Positions 8,315 to 16,004 of a DNA stretch of 64,000 nt are shown here, one piece after another. The stretch is taken from assembly GCA_031288535.1 (NCBI GenBank), contig JAITRF010000077.1, positions 1-64,000 of the forward strand. Direction: 5' to 3'. Source of the stretch: Desulfovibrio sp. GTDB taxonomy: Bacteria > Desulfobacterota > Desulfovibrionia > Desulfovibrionales > Desulfovibrionaceae. The notes beneath the pieces were generated by a model, which was not told the DNA's origin, searched no databases, and was given only the letters and a program-made list of their open reading frames with translations. The translations under genes and the position numbers were made by a program. Numbering within the stretch: the first letter of the stretch is position 1; the number at the start of each line of letters is the position of its first letter.

Positions 8315-9733
8315 GTGTTCGCGCGGCCCAAACTGGATTTTCCGCTCGAGAGAGAGGGGGGAACCCATATCTCCACCCGCGAGATATGGTCGTTGACCTG
8401 GCCTCAGGCCCTGACCATGTTTTTCCAGTTCATGGTCGGCTTTACGGACGTCTTTGTGGCGGGGCGCATTCACCCGCACCTCCAGGGGGCGCTGGGCATT
8501 GTCACCCAGTGCCAGTTTTTTTTCCAGGTACTTGGCATAGCTTTGGTAAACGGGGGACTGGCGGCTATGAGCCAGGCTCTGGGCGCGGGTCTTCCCCTGC
8601 GGGCGCAACGCTATACCGGGTTGCTGTTCAAGGCCGGAGCCGTTTTTTCCCTGGCGACGCTCGCCTTGGGCTACGTCTTCGCCACTGATCTGCTGCTTTT
8701 TCTGCGCGTGCCTCCGGACATACACGATCTCACCCTTGAGCTCTGGCTCATGCAACTGCCCATATTGCCCGCAAGCTATCTGGCCTTCGTCACCGCGGCG
8801 GTGTTTCGGGCGCGCAAAATCGTGCGCGTCCCGTTGATTTCCGTAGTCATAGTCTGCCTGGTGAATCTGGCGGCGGATCTGGGTTTCGGCTTGGGGTGGT
8901 TCGGCTTGCCCCGCTTGGGCGCCGCGGGCATTGTCCTCTCCAGCATAATTTCCGTGTCCTGCGGCGGCCTCTTCAATCTGGCCGTGCTGATAAAAGAGGG
9001 TTTGCTGAGCCTTGCCGGTTTTGCTCCGTTGCGCTGGGAAAAATGCGCCATCGGCTATGTGATGAAGGTGGCCATGCCGGCTGGCGGCACGCAACTCCTC
9101 TGGCATTTCGGCTACCTTGTGCTTTTTCTGATTACCAACACCCTGCCGCACGACAGCGTCGTCGCGGTAAACGGACTTACCGCCGGTCTGCGCGTCGAGG
9201 GTTTGCTGTTTCTGCCCGCCATGGCTTTCAGCCTTACCGGCTCCATTCTTGTCGGGCATTGCTTGGGGGCGGGAGACGCGGCCGAGGCTAAACGCGTGGG
9301 TTTGCGCGTGACCGGGGCCGGGGCCGGGGCGATGTCTCTTCTGGCCCTTTGCATATTTCCCTTTATTTCCGGAATTATGGCCTTCGTATCCCCGGACGCC
9401 GATGTGCAGAAAGTCGCTGAAAGCTATATATTCTACAACCTTCTGGCCATGCCGTTCAGCGTTGTCAGCATGACCATGAGCGGGCTGTTTTCCGGGGCCG
9501 GGGCGACAGTCTTCAGTCTGGCGGCTTTCAGCACCGGTACCTGGGTGGTGCGTCTGCCTCTGGCGTGGTATATGGGACATGTGATCTGGGAGAGCGCGTC
9601 CGGTATTTTTCTGGCCATGCTCGTGTCTCAGATTGTCCAAGCCGGATTGAGCATGTATCTGTTTCTTTTTTGCGACTGGAGCCGTTTCGCCTCCACCGCC
9701 AGACGCATGGCCCGCCCCGGCCGGAAGACGTAA
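8315..9733 (+). CDS. MATE-family multidrug/toxin efflux transporter
   Basis: The 472-residue protein has about 12 hydrophobic helices in two homologous halves and the MATE N-terminal pattern WPQALTMFFQFMVGFTDVFVAGR. MATE proteins expel cationic drugs or toxic metabolites using Na+ or H+ gradients. The start is a GTG at 8315 only 3 nt after the pepA stop with no clear ribosome site, so translation is probably coupled to pepA. Substrate cannot be predicted. A family A repeat begins 45 bp after its stop. Confidence 0.9.
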   Translation: MFARPKLDFPLEREGGTHISTREIWSLTWPQALTMFFQFMVGFTDVFVAGRIHPHLQGALGIVTQCQFFFQVLGIALVNGGLAAMSQALGAGLPLRAQRYTGLLFKAGAVFSLATLALGYVFATDLLLFLRVPPDIHDLTLELWLMQLPILPASYLAFVTAAVFRARKIVRVPLISVVIVCLVNLAADLGFGLGWFGLPRLGAAGIVLSSIISVSCGGLFNLAVLIKEGLLSLAGFAPLRWEKCAIGYVMKVAMPAGGTQLLWHFGYLVLFLITNTLPHDSVVAVNGLTAGLRVEGLLFLPAMAFSLTGSILVGHCLGAGDAAEAKRVGLRVTGAGAGAMSLLALCIFPFISGIMAFVSPDADVQKVAESYIFYNLLAMPFSVVSMTMSGLFSGAGATVFSLAAFSTGTWVVRLPLAWYMGHVIWESASGIFLAMLVSQIVQAGLSMYLFLFCDWSRFASTARRMARPGRKT

Positions 9734-9777
9734 TACCGTTTCCTGATTCCAGCGCGGGAGAACGTTCCGCTTAGGCT

Positions 9778-9890
9778 TTAGAGCAGGTTACGCTTGAAAT
9801 TGTCGCTTAACGGTGAAGCAAGTTCGTCTCGCGACAATCTCGCTGCAAGGATTTGCAGGCAAATCCTTGCAGAGCGGTTTGTACATTTTT
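9778..9890 (+). repeat. Family A structured repeat, copy A2
   Basis: This well-preserved copy reads GAGCAGGTTACGCTTGAAATTGTCGC, TTAACGGTGAAGCAAGTTCG, GCGACAATCTC, and then the perfect hairpin GCAAGGATTTGC-AG-GCAAATCCTTGC followed by AGAGCGGTTT. It lies between the MATE gene and the DUF2156 gene. The minus-strand reading LPANPCSEIVARRTCF is closely similar to the segment translated inside the rRNA methylase gene at copy A4. Confidence 0.9.
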
Positions 9891-9976
9891 AATGATAAAC
9901 CGCATGATTTCAACATGTTGAGTGAATACATCTTGCGTTTGCATCTGGAAACGGATGCCTTCAAGGAATGATAACG

Positions 9977-10864
9977 ATGAACCATGCGAAAAACGGATAT
10001 ACGCCGGTTTCCTTTGAGGATATGCCCCGCTACCTGGAGGTTCTGGGCAAAAGCCGGTGCAGGGCCTCGGATTACAGTTTTGCCAACCTTTGGGGTTGGT
10101 CCACTTATTACTCCCTGGAATGGCGCTTTGACGGACTTTTGTGCTGGATACGCCAGAAGCGCCCGCTGGAGTGCAACTGGGCGCCGGTCGGTCCCTGGGA
10201 TGAGGTTGAAGACTGGGGAGGATATCCGGAAATGGCGGCGGGGGCGCGGTTTATCCGGGTGCCGGGAAGGCTTTGCGAGACCTGGGCCGAGGTCTTCGGG
10301 GACCGCATCGTGGTTGGGGAGGACCGCGATCAATGGGATTACATCTACCTTTCAGCGGAGCTTTGTAGTCTTTCCGGCAACCGCTTTCATAAAAAAAAGA
10401 ACCTGCTCAGACAGTTCATGAAAACCTACGCTTATGAGTACAAATCCCTGTCAGGGGAGGATGTCGAGGCGGTTTTGGATATGCAGACCGAGTGGTGTCG
10501 CTGGCGCGACTGCGAATCTTCCGAGGCCCTGCTTGCCGAAAACGACGCTGTAGCCAGGGTGCTGGTGGCCTGGAACAGAATTCCCGGCTTGTGCGGGGGG
10601 ATAATCCGCATCGACAGCATCCCGGTGGCCTATACACTGGCTGAGCCTTTGAGCGAAGACACCCTGGTGATCCACTTTGAAAAGGCAGCCAATGACATCA
10701 AGGGGGGATACCAGGCCATAAATTATCTTTTCTGCAACGATGCGGGGAAAAATTTCACCTATATCAACAGGGAGCAGGATCTCGGCGACGAAGGTCTGCG
10801 CCGGGCCAAGATGAGCTACAACCCCGCCGACTTTACCCGCAAATGCTCGGTGAGTGTGCTTTAG
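9977..10864 (+). CDS. DUF2156 domain protein (phosphatidylglycerol lysyltransferase C-terminal-like)
   Basis: The family is recognised from the overall pattern: an N-terminal SRCRASDYSFANLWGW segment, the basic motif NRFHKKKNLLRQF, and a C-terminal GYQAINYLFC/YINREQDLGDEGLRRAK region. DUF2156 has a tandem GNAT-like fold related to the aminoacyl-transfer domain of MprF. Stand-alone soluble versions are common in anaerobes, with no assigned reaction. I prefer ATG 9977 because AAGGA ends 9 nt before it; the track start (9968) abuts the AAGGA. Length is 295 residues with no membrane segments. It appears monocistronic, between repeat A2 and an AT-rich spacer. Confidence 0.8.
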   Translation: MNHAKNGYTPVSFEDMPRYLEVLGKSRCRASDYSFANLWGWSTYYSLEWRFDGLLCWIRQKRPLECNWAPVGPWDEVEDWGGYPEMAAGARFIRVPGRLCETWAEVFGDRIVVGEDRDQWDYIYLSAELCSLSGNRFHKKKNLLRQFMKTYAYEYKSLSGEDVEAVLDMQTEWCRWRDCESSEALLAENDAVARVLVAWNRIPGLCGGIIRIDSIPVAYTLAEPLSEDTLVIHFEKAANDIKGGYQAINYLFCNDAGKNFTYINREQDLGDEGLRRAKMSYNPADFTRKCSVSVL

Positions 10865-11180
10865 AGCATTTTCTCATTGAAAATATTTATCCTGATAAAT
10901 GCTTGGGCGTTGTGAAGCAATGCAGACGTGAGTATTTATTGTATCATAAATAGGAAATATCACTCATAACTTACTGAAATATCTGCTCAGCAAGGAGAGT
11001 ATGCGCATCGGGCGCAAACGCGCGGAGTGGGATGATGAATTTCCGGCCTCGGCCTTGGCCGCTGAATTTGTTTGATTCTTCATTCGATTGCCCTGTACGG
11101 CAAACAAAATTTCCTTGCCAAAGTTCGCCGGATCGGCTAATAACGACAACCTTCCCTGAAACAATTGGGGGAATATGTTC
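10865..11180. other. Intergenic spacer before the tRNA genes
   Basis: No gene is seen. The first 100 bp begin GAGCATTTTCTCATTGAAAATATTT, resembling the start of family A repeats, and contain the small hairpin TATTTAT-TGTATC-ATAAATA; this could be a degenerate family A copy, but the rest does not align. The last 80 bp hold a likely promoter for the tRNAs. Confidence 0.5.
11115..11143 (+). promoter_or_regulatory. Likely sigma70-type promoter for tRNA-Cys/tRNA-Gly
   Basis: TTGCCA and TAATAA are separated by exactly 17 bp and lie about 38 bp upstream of the tRNA-Cys gene, which is a sensible distance for a tRNA transcript. The prediction rests on motif match and position only. Confidence 0.5.
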
Positions 11181-11254
11181 GGCGGCATAGCCAAGTGGCA
11201 AGGCAGAGGTCTGCAAAACCTCGATCTCCAGTTCGAATCTGGATGCCGCCTCCA
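11181..11254 (+). tRNA. tRNA-Cys (anticodon GCA)
   Basis: The sequence folds into a standard cloverleaf: acceptor GGCGGCA/TGCCGCC, anticodon arm with loop CTGCAAA giving anticodon GCA, a GTTCGAATC T-loop, discriminator T and encoded CCA. It is followed 3 nt later by tRNA-Gly, and the pair probably shares a transcript. Several antisense ORFs in the track across this spot are artefacts. Confidence 0.97.
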
Positions 11255-11257
11255 GGT

Positions 11258-11332
<75 letters not shown>

Positions 11333-11345
11333 GGCAAAATTCGGC

Positions 11346-11385
11346 AAGCCCCACAATGTTGCAAAAACCTTGTGGGGCTTGTTCT
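11346..11385 (+). terminator. Rho-independent terminator after the tRNA pair
   Basis: AAGCCCCACA and TGTGGGGCTT form a 10-bp GC-rich stem, followed by GTTCT. It lies 13 bp after the tRNA-Gly CCA end. The T-tract is short, so efficiency is uncertain. Confidence 0.7.
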
Positions 11386-11387
11386 AT

Positions 11388-11542
11388 ATCAAGTTGCGGC
11401 CGATAGGGAGCAAATTGGTGTAGGCTGAAGGCTTTGCCTTCAGCCCGCCGCAAAGGCGCAGGCGGCATTGGCTGCCGCCGTAAAGCGTCGAGGCTGGCGT
11501 GCCTTTCCGCATTCAAACCCGTTTGAATGCAAGTTGGTATTA
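11388..11542 (+). repeat. Family B structured repeat, copy B1
   Basis: This about 155-bp element runs from CAAGTTGCGGCCGATAGGGAGC to GCAAGTTGGTATTA. It contains three hairpins: GGCTGAAGGC-TTT-GCCTTCAGCC, GGCGGC...GCCGCC and GCATTCAAAC-CC-GTTTGAATGC. It aligns along its length with B2 at 42031-42181, and fragments recur at 61813, 48041 and 33267. The GGCTGAAGGC stem is GACTGCAGGC/GCCGGCAGTC in B2, which keeps nearly all pairs. Confidence 0.85.
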
Positions 11543-11775
11543 TGAAATCAGACCGTCCGGCAGCGGAGTTGTCAACAAATGGAAATCTCCCGGGTTAGCC
11601 GGCCTTTTGCCGCCGAATCAAAACTGCATGGATGCAGTTTCGATTCGATAGCGGTTCCTTCCGTCAATGCCGTTGGTATATGCTAATCTACTTAATTTTA
11701 ATGGAAAAATTGTAAATACATTACATCGCAAATGGGAAACGATGTGAAATTCGAATAATCTGATGCAAATTGACA
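11543..11775. other. Intergenic region with a 16-bp stem hairpin
   Basis: No gene is seen between repeat B1 and the 3' end of the channel gene. CGAATCAAAACTGCAT and ATGCAGTTTCGATTCG (11614-11647) form a 16-bp stem with one mismatch and a 2-nt loop. It is probably a transcription stop for the minus-strand channel gene or another palindromic unit. The rest is AT-rich with no recognisable motif. Confidence 0.5.
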
Positions 11776-13500
11776 TCAGGCGCTTCCAAAGAATGGAGTT
11801 AACCTGGGGGTCGCATAAAGGCGCAGAAAATTCTTTTCCGCTTCCGCCGTGCCGATGAGAATCAATTCTTCGCTCTCTGCCAGAGGCAGAGCAGGATCCG
11901 GCGGCACCGAAACTTTGTCCCCCGCCTGCACGGCGATGACGTTGCAGTCCGTGTCCTGTCTGATACCGCTGGCCTTCAGGGGAACGCCTATAAGTCCCGG
12001 AGGGACGGGCATGCGGAAAACATTCAAGCCCTCTGTGAACATGAAGACCCGGCCGGGTTTGAGCAGGTTGATCACCATATCCGCTGTCAGCCCCGCCTGA
12101 CTCATAACCAGATTGGCGCCGGCATTGTACAGGGAGGGTACGTTGCGGTCCAGGGTGGCGCGGCTGATGATTTTGATGTCCGGGCGCAGTTTGCGGCAGT
12201 AGATGGTCAGGTAAATGTTCAAATCGTCATTGTGCGTGGTCACAATAATATTCCGTGTTTCATCAAGCCCCGCGCCGCGCAGGACGGAGATATCCGCCGC
12301 GTCTCCGTGGATGTAGCGCGGATCCCCTTTGGGCGCGAGCGAATCCTTTTGCTCCACAACACGGAAGGGAATATTGCGCCGTTCCAAGGTTTTGACCACG
12401 GCGCTTCCAACCCGGCCGCCGCCGAGGATCAGAGCCGGAGGCTCCGGCACGGTTTGCCGGCGGCGCAGGGAGCTGGCGTAATTTTCCAGTTTGTCCGCAG
12501 TGCCGGCCAGCAGCAGAATGGAACCCTCCTCCAGAAGCGCCTCCGGTTTTGCCGGCAAATACTGTTTTCCTTGCCATATACCGGCTACATTCAGGCCGAA
12601 GCGGGAACGCAGGTCCGTATCCATGATGCGTTTTCCGGCCAGAGAAGTGCCTGTGGCCGGGCTCTCGGCAATACAAAAACCGGCGAAGCCGCCGATGATG
12701 TTCATGCCGGGATCGGAACTGAACACCCGTCTGGCCAGAGCTTCGCCCAGGATCTGCGGAAAATGCAGCACATGGCGGCACCCGGCAAGGCGCAGGATGT
12801 CGACCGCCGCTTCATGGTCCGCACTTGCCGCCAGCAAGCCGCCCGGAGAGTACTCATGCACGGTGGAAGCGATATTGGTGTTTTTCATGTCGTCGTGCAG
12901 GGCGAGGATCAGGGCGGCATTCTCCGCCCGCGCCGCGGCGTATCCCGAGGTGGAATCCGTTTCTCCGTATACCACGTTGTAACCCTGATCGAACAGGGTC
13001 ACGGCCTTGCGGTCGTCATCAAGCAGCAGGGCACAGGGAATTCCATAGTGGGCGCAGCGCGCGGCAAGGCTTAAGGCCATGCCGTCAGAACCCACTATGA
13101 GCACATGCCCGGATGTCTCTTTGGGCAGTTCGCGGGGGGTTTTGGCTTTGTTGTGCGCATCCAGCCAGGGGGCGTAGACAAAACGGATAAAGGTGAAGGG
13201 CAGAAGCAGCATGAAAAGCATGATGCCGGACATCAGCACCACTATGCTGAATATCATGCCCAAATCGCTGTGAAAGGTTATGTCGCCGAAGCCCAGAGTG
13301 GACATGACGGTTAAGGTCCAGTACAGCCCGGTAAGCTGGGAATACTCGCGCCCCTCCAGTTCCATGATGCTGTGGAAGAGAACGCTGTAGATCATGACCA
13401 GCGCGCCTATGAGCAGGGCGAAGCGCAGCATGAAGCGCAGATTGCGCCTGTTGTCGTGCCGGGCCAGGAAGTACTCCATCTGGGAGAGTATGAATTTCAT
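11776..13500 (-). CDS. Two-TM potassium channel with two RCK/TrkA domains
   Basis: The pore module (residues about 25-115) has two membrane helices around TLTVMSTLGFGDITF, where TLGFGD replaces the K+ filter TVGYGD. It is followed by two Rossmann TrkA-N/TrkA-C units: HVLIVGSDGMALSLAA near residue 135, and ALILGGGRVGSAVVKTLE near 355, each with a ligand-binding C-lobe. Such proteins are ligand-gated K+ channels in the inner membrane. I start at ATG 13500 (AAGAGG upstream); it overlaps the holB stop as ATGA, so it is translated after holB. The Phe-for-Tyr filter variant is known in some K+ channels. Length is 574 residues. Confidence 0.88.
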   Translation of the reverse strand: MKFILSQMEYFLARHDNRRNLRFMLRFALLIGALVMIYSVLFHSIMELEGREYSQLTGLYWTLTVMSTLGFGDITFHSDLGMIFSIVVLMSGIMLFMLLLPFTFIRFVYAPWLDAHNKAKTPRELPKETSGHVLIVGSDGMALSLAARCAHYGIPCALLLDDDRKAVTLFDQGYNVVYGETDSTSGYAAARAENAALILALHDDMKNTNIASTVHEYSPGGLLAASADHEAAVDILRLAGCRHVLHFPQILGEALARRVFSSDPGMNIIGGFAGFCIAESPATGTSLAGKRIMDTDLRSRFGLNVAGIWQGKQYLPAKPEALLEEGSILLLAGTADKLENYASSLRRRQTVPEPPALILGGGRVGSAVVKTLERRNIPFRVVEQKDSLAPKGDPRYIHGDAADISVLRGAGLDETRNIIVTTHNDDLNIYLTIYCRKLRPDIKIISRATLDRNVPSLYNAGANLVMSQAGLTADMVINLLKPGRVFMFTEGLNVFRMPVPPGLIGVPLKASGIRQDTDCNVIAVQAGDKVSVPPDPALPLAESEELILIGTAEAEKNFLRLYATPRLTPFFGSA

Positions 13501-14591
13501 GCCCGGCCTCTTTCGTCTCCTGACCGCGCGGCGGACGGGTGCAGCAGAAAATATGCGTGGAGCATAAGCCATTCAAGCGTCAGGACGGGATTTACTCCCC
13601 TGTTGATATTTTCGCGGCCTTCGGCCAGAAGCTCATCAAGGACGCGCAGCTTTGCGGCCGGGAGGGCGGAAAAAATTTTTCCAAGTCCGCCCGGTCGGGC
13701 CTCTCCGCCTGATCCGGAGAGGATCGCCGCAATCAGCGCCCTGGCGCAGCCGTCAATAATATTCTGAACCAGAGACGCATCTACGGCGCCTTTGGCCGCG
13801 CTTTGGCCAAAAAACCCCTGTCCGGTTTCAAGAAAGGCGCAAAGAACTGGTTCCCAGGCGCAAAAGTCTGCTGTTTCCCCGGCTTCGCGCGTCCAGGGGA
13901 GCGTAAGTACGAAACTGCGGGAGACCAGAGTTGGCAGAAGACGCTCGCGTTGCGGGGCGAGCAGCGCGAAAGAGGTGGCGGCCACCGGCTCCTCCAGAAG
14001 TTTCAGCAGGGTATTTGAGGCCTCCATCGTCATGGCCTGGGCTTCTCGGATGATTATCGCCCGGAAGCGGGCTTCGCGCGGCTGTTCCCAGCAGACTGAT
14101 TTCAAGGGCCGCAGCTCGTCGATTTTTATGCTTTGGGCAGATCCGTCAAAGAAAAAACAATCCCGGTGCATGTGGGCGATAAAGCGCAGGCAGGCCGCGC
14201 ATTGCAGACAAGGTCTGCCCGCCGCGGCCCGGGGCGGGTCTTCTTCCGTTTTTCGCGGCGGCGCAAACCCCGGCAGAGGGAAGAAAGACGGGGCGGCAGG
14301 GGGTTTAGGCCTGGCCGGGACGCCTGCGGGGTCGCAGTTGAGAAACAGCGCCCAGTAATGAGCGGCTGCCAAGCGCTGCGTTGCGTCTCCTCCTTCCAGG
14401 AGCAGCGACTGGGGCGGGTTTTGCGCCAAACGTTCAAGAAAGGTTCGGCAGGACGCCATACGCGCACTTTGCATGAAGGCGCGCACAGGGAGAAAGAGCT
14501 CTTCCGTTGCCTGCCTGTCCGGCAGGATATCCCCGGACGCCGCCTCTTTCCCGCCGCTTTCCGTACCCGTATCCGTTGCGGCCGCGTCCAT
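13497..14591 (-). CDS. holB: DNA polymerase III clamp-loader subunit delta'
   Basis: The protein matches the delta'/DnaX fold. It lacks a proper P-loop (LLLEGGDATQRL), as expected for delta'. It has the zinc-binding Cys set (NCDP, then CLQCAAC), IKIDELRPLKSVCWEQP, REAQAMTMEASNTLLKLLEEP and a C-terminal collar domain. A Pro-rich insertion of about 45 residues sits between the first Cys and the CxxCxxC group. The clamp loader opens the beta clamp during replication. The start at 14591 gives 364 residues, but methionines at 40 and 45 are also possible because no start has a strong ribosome site. The gene overlaps the downstream channel gene by 4 bp. Confidence 0.85.
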   Translation of the reverse strand: MDAAATDTGTESGGKEAASGDILPDRQATEELFLPVRAFMQSARMASCRTFLERLAQNPPQSLLLEGGDATQRLAAAHYWALFLNCDPAGVPARPKPPAAPSFFPLPGFAPPRKTEEDPPRAAAGRPCLQCAACLRFIAHMHRDCFFFDGSAQSIKIDELRPLKSVCWEQPREARFRAIIIREAQAMTMEASNTLLKLLEEPVAATSFALLAPQRERLLPTLVSRSFVLTLPWTREAGETADFCAWEPVLCAFLETGQGFFGQSAAKGAVDASLVQNIIDGCARALIAAILSGSGGEARPGGLGKIFSALPAAKLRVLDELLAEGRENINRGVNPVLTLEWLMLHAYFLLHPSAARSGDERGRA

Positions 14592-14696
14592 TTCAGGCGG
14601 ATATCCGCCCCGCAGGGACGGCGGCGCAAAACCCTGGCGGCTTGCGATGTTTTACGCAAAAGCCGCCGCAGGCGCAGGTGGTTGGGGGTCTTTCGG

Positions 14697-15422
14697 TCAT
14701 TTCCAGGGATATGAAGAAATGAAGGTGTAGACCCCGGATGCGAAACCGATCAGGCTGCACATGCCGAAAAGGGCGTCTGACATGTGTTTGGCGCACCAAA
14801 GCAGTCCGGCGGACAAGAACGTCAAGGCCAGCGCCCAGACATGGTGCGGCAGACCCAGCGCGGACAGCAGGCTTGGTTGGCCTGTCGCCATGAGCCAGAA
14901 GGCCGTCATAAGACAGCAGCCACTTATGAGCACCAGCGAATATTCCGCGTTTTCCCAGAACCCGGCCGGTTTTTTCAGACAGCGCATCCCATAGACGGCC
15001 AGGGCGCCCAGCATGTACCAGAACGGCTCCCCCGGAAGGTTGTAGATGTCGTATTTGGCGACAAAGAAAGCTTCACCGGCCCGGATGAGCAAAAACCAGA
15101 TGAGGGGAGTGGCCAGCCCCAGGGAAAACACCGAAGGCAGCTTGAGCGCCAGACCGAAGCACAGATACAGAGCCGTGATGACAAGCGGAAGCCTGGCTAT
15201 CAGCGTATCTGGAATAACGCTGCCCCGCATGACCGTCAACAGGGCCACAAGCGCCAGGGTTATGCCGTGCCCGCCGAGCCAGTACAGGGATTTCCCGGCC
15301 AGAGGGGATGGGTCCTTACGGGAAATCCTGTGCCCGGCATAAAAAAGCAGGACGGGAATCAGGGCCAGAAGCGCGGGGATGATGAGCAATATCCGATTAA
15401 AGGACTGTGTTGCTTCTTCCAT
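14697..15422 (-). CDS. Conserved-looking integral membrane protein, unknown function
   Basis: The 241-residue protein has seven or eight hydrophobic segments (for example ILLIIPALLALIPVLLFYAG near the N-terminus and WALALTFLSAGLLW near the C-terminus) with short loops and no recognised catalytic motif. It starts 28 bp after the tpx stop on the same strand and lies 105 bp ahead of holB. I do not recognise the family. A role in the membrane is all the sequence supports. Confidence 0.6.
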   Translation of the reverse strand: MEEATQSFNRILLIIPALLALIPVLLFYAGHRISRKDPSPLAGKSLYWLGGHGITLALVALLTVMRGSVIPDTLIARLPLVITALYLCFGLALKLPSVFSLGLATPLIWFLLIRAGEAFFVAKYDIYNLPGEPFWYMLGALAVYGMRCLKKPAGFWENAEYSLVLISGCCLMTAFWLMATGQPSLLSALGLPHHVWALALTFLSAGLLWCAKHMSDALFGMCSLIGFASGVYTFISSYPWK

Positions 15423-15449
15423 GGTTACCGCCTTTGCGCAGCAGCGTGG

Positions 15450-15962
15450 TTATAATGCGACCCTGGCGGCGTCAAGCGCGGCCGCGAAATTCACTTCATG
15501 CGTGACCTCGGGGACTATTTCCGAATATGTGAGTACGCCTTTGGCGTCGATCACGAAAATGGAGCGGGTGAGGAGCCTGAGTTCCTTAATGCCCACTCCA
15601 TAGGCGACGCCGAAGGAAAGATCGTAGTAATCGGACAGGGTCTGGACCTGACTTATCCCGGCCGCCCCGCACCAGCGGGCCTGCGCGAAGGGCAGATCGC
15701 AGGATACGGCGAGTATTTGCACCTTTTCGCCGAGCTTCGCGGCCTCGCTGTTGAAGCGGCGCGTCTGCACATCGCAAACGGGCGTGTCCAGGGAAGGGAC
15801 GACCGAGAGTATGAGAACCTTGTTCTTGTAGTCGGCCAGGGAACGCGTTGCGAGCTGGTTATCGCGCAGAACGAAGTCCGGAGCCTTCTCCCCGGTTTTC
15901 AGGGGAGCGCCGAGCAGGGTCAGCGGGTTGCCTTGAAAGGTGACGGCATTGCTTCTTTCCAT
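15450..15962 (-). CDS. tpx: Thiol peroxidase (atypical 2-Cys peroxiredoxin)
   Basis: Tpx reduces hydrogen peroxide and alkyl hydroperoxides using thioredoxin. The peroxidatic Cys lies in SLDTPVC (Cys63) and the resolving Cys in CDLPFAQARWC (Cys98), the arrangement of the Tpx subfamily. The 170-residue length is typical. An upstream gap of only 42 bp to the HD-GYP-like gene means it could be cotranscribed with the Lap-like cassette, though a promoter of its own is not excluded. In an anaerobe it probably defends against transient oxygen exposure. Confidence 0.95.
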   Translation of the reverse strand: MERSNAVTFQGNPLTLLGAPLKTGEKAPDFVLRDNQLATRSLADYKNKVLILSVVPSLDTPVCDVQTRRFNSEAAKLGEKVQILAVSCDLPFAQARWCGAAGISQVQTLSDYYDLSFGVAYGVGIKELRLLTRSIFVIDAKGVLTYSEIVPEVTHEVNFAAALDAARVAL

Positions 15963-16004
15963 AATTGTTCCTCTTGATCCTTGTAATAATGTTGAAGAAG
16001 GGCG

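Noticed and set aside
7520-9640. 706-residue minus-strand ORF antisense to pepA and the MATE gene
   Set aside because: It is rich in Gln, His, Arg and Gly with no domain, and fully overlaps two well-supported genes. It is a GC-driven shadow.
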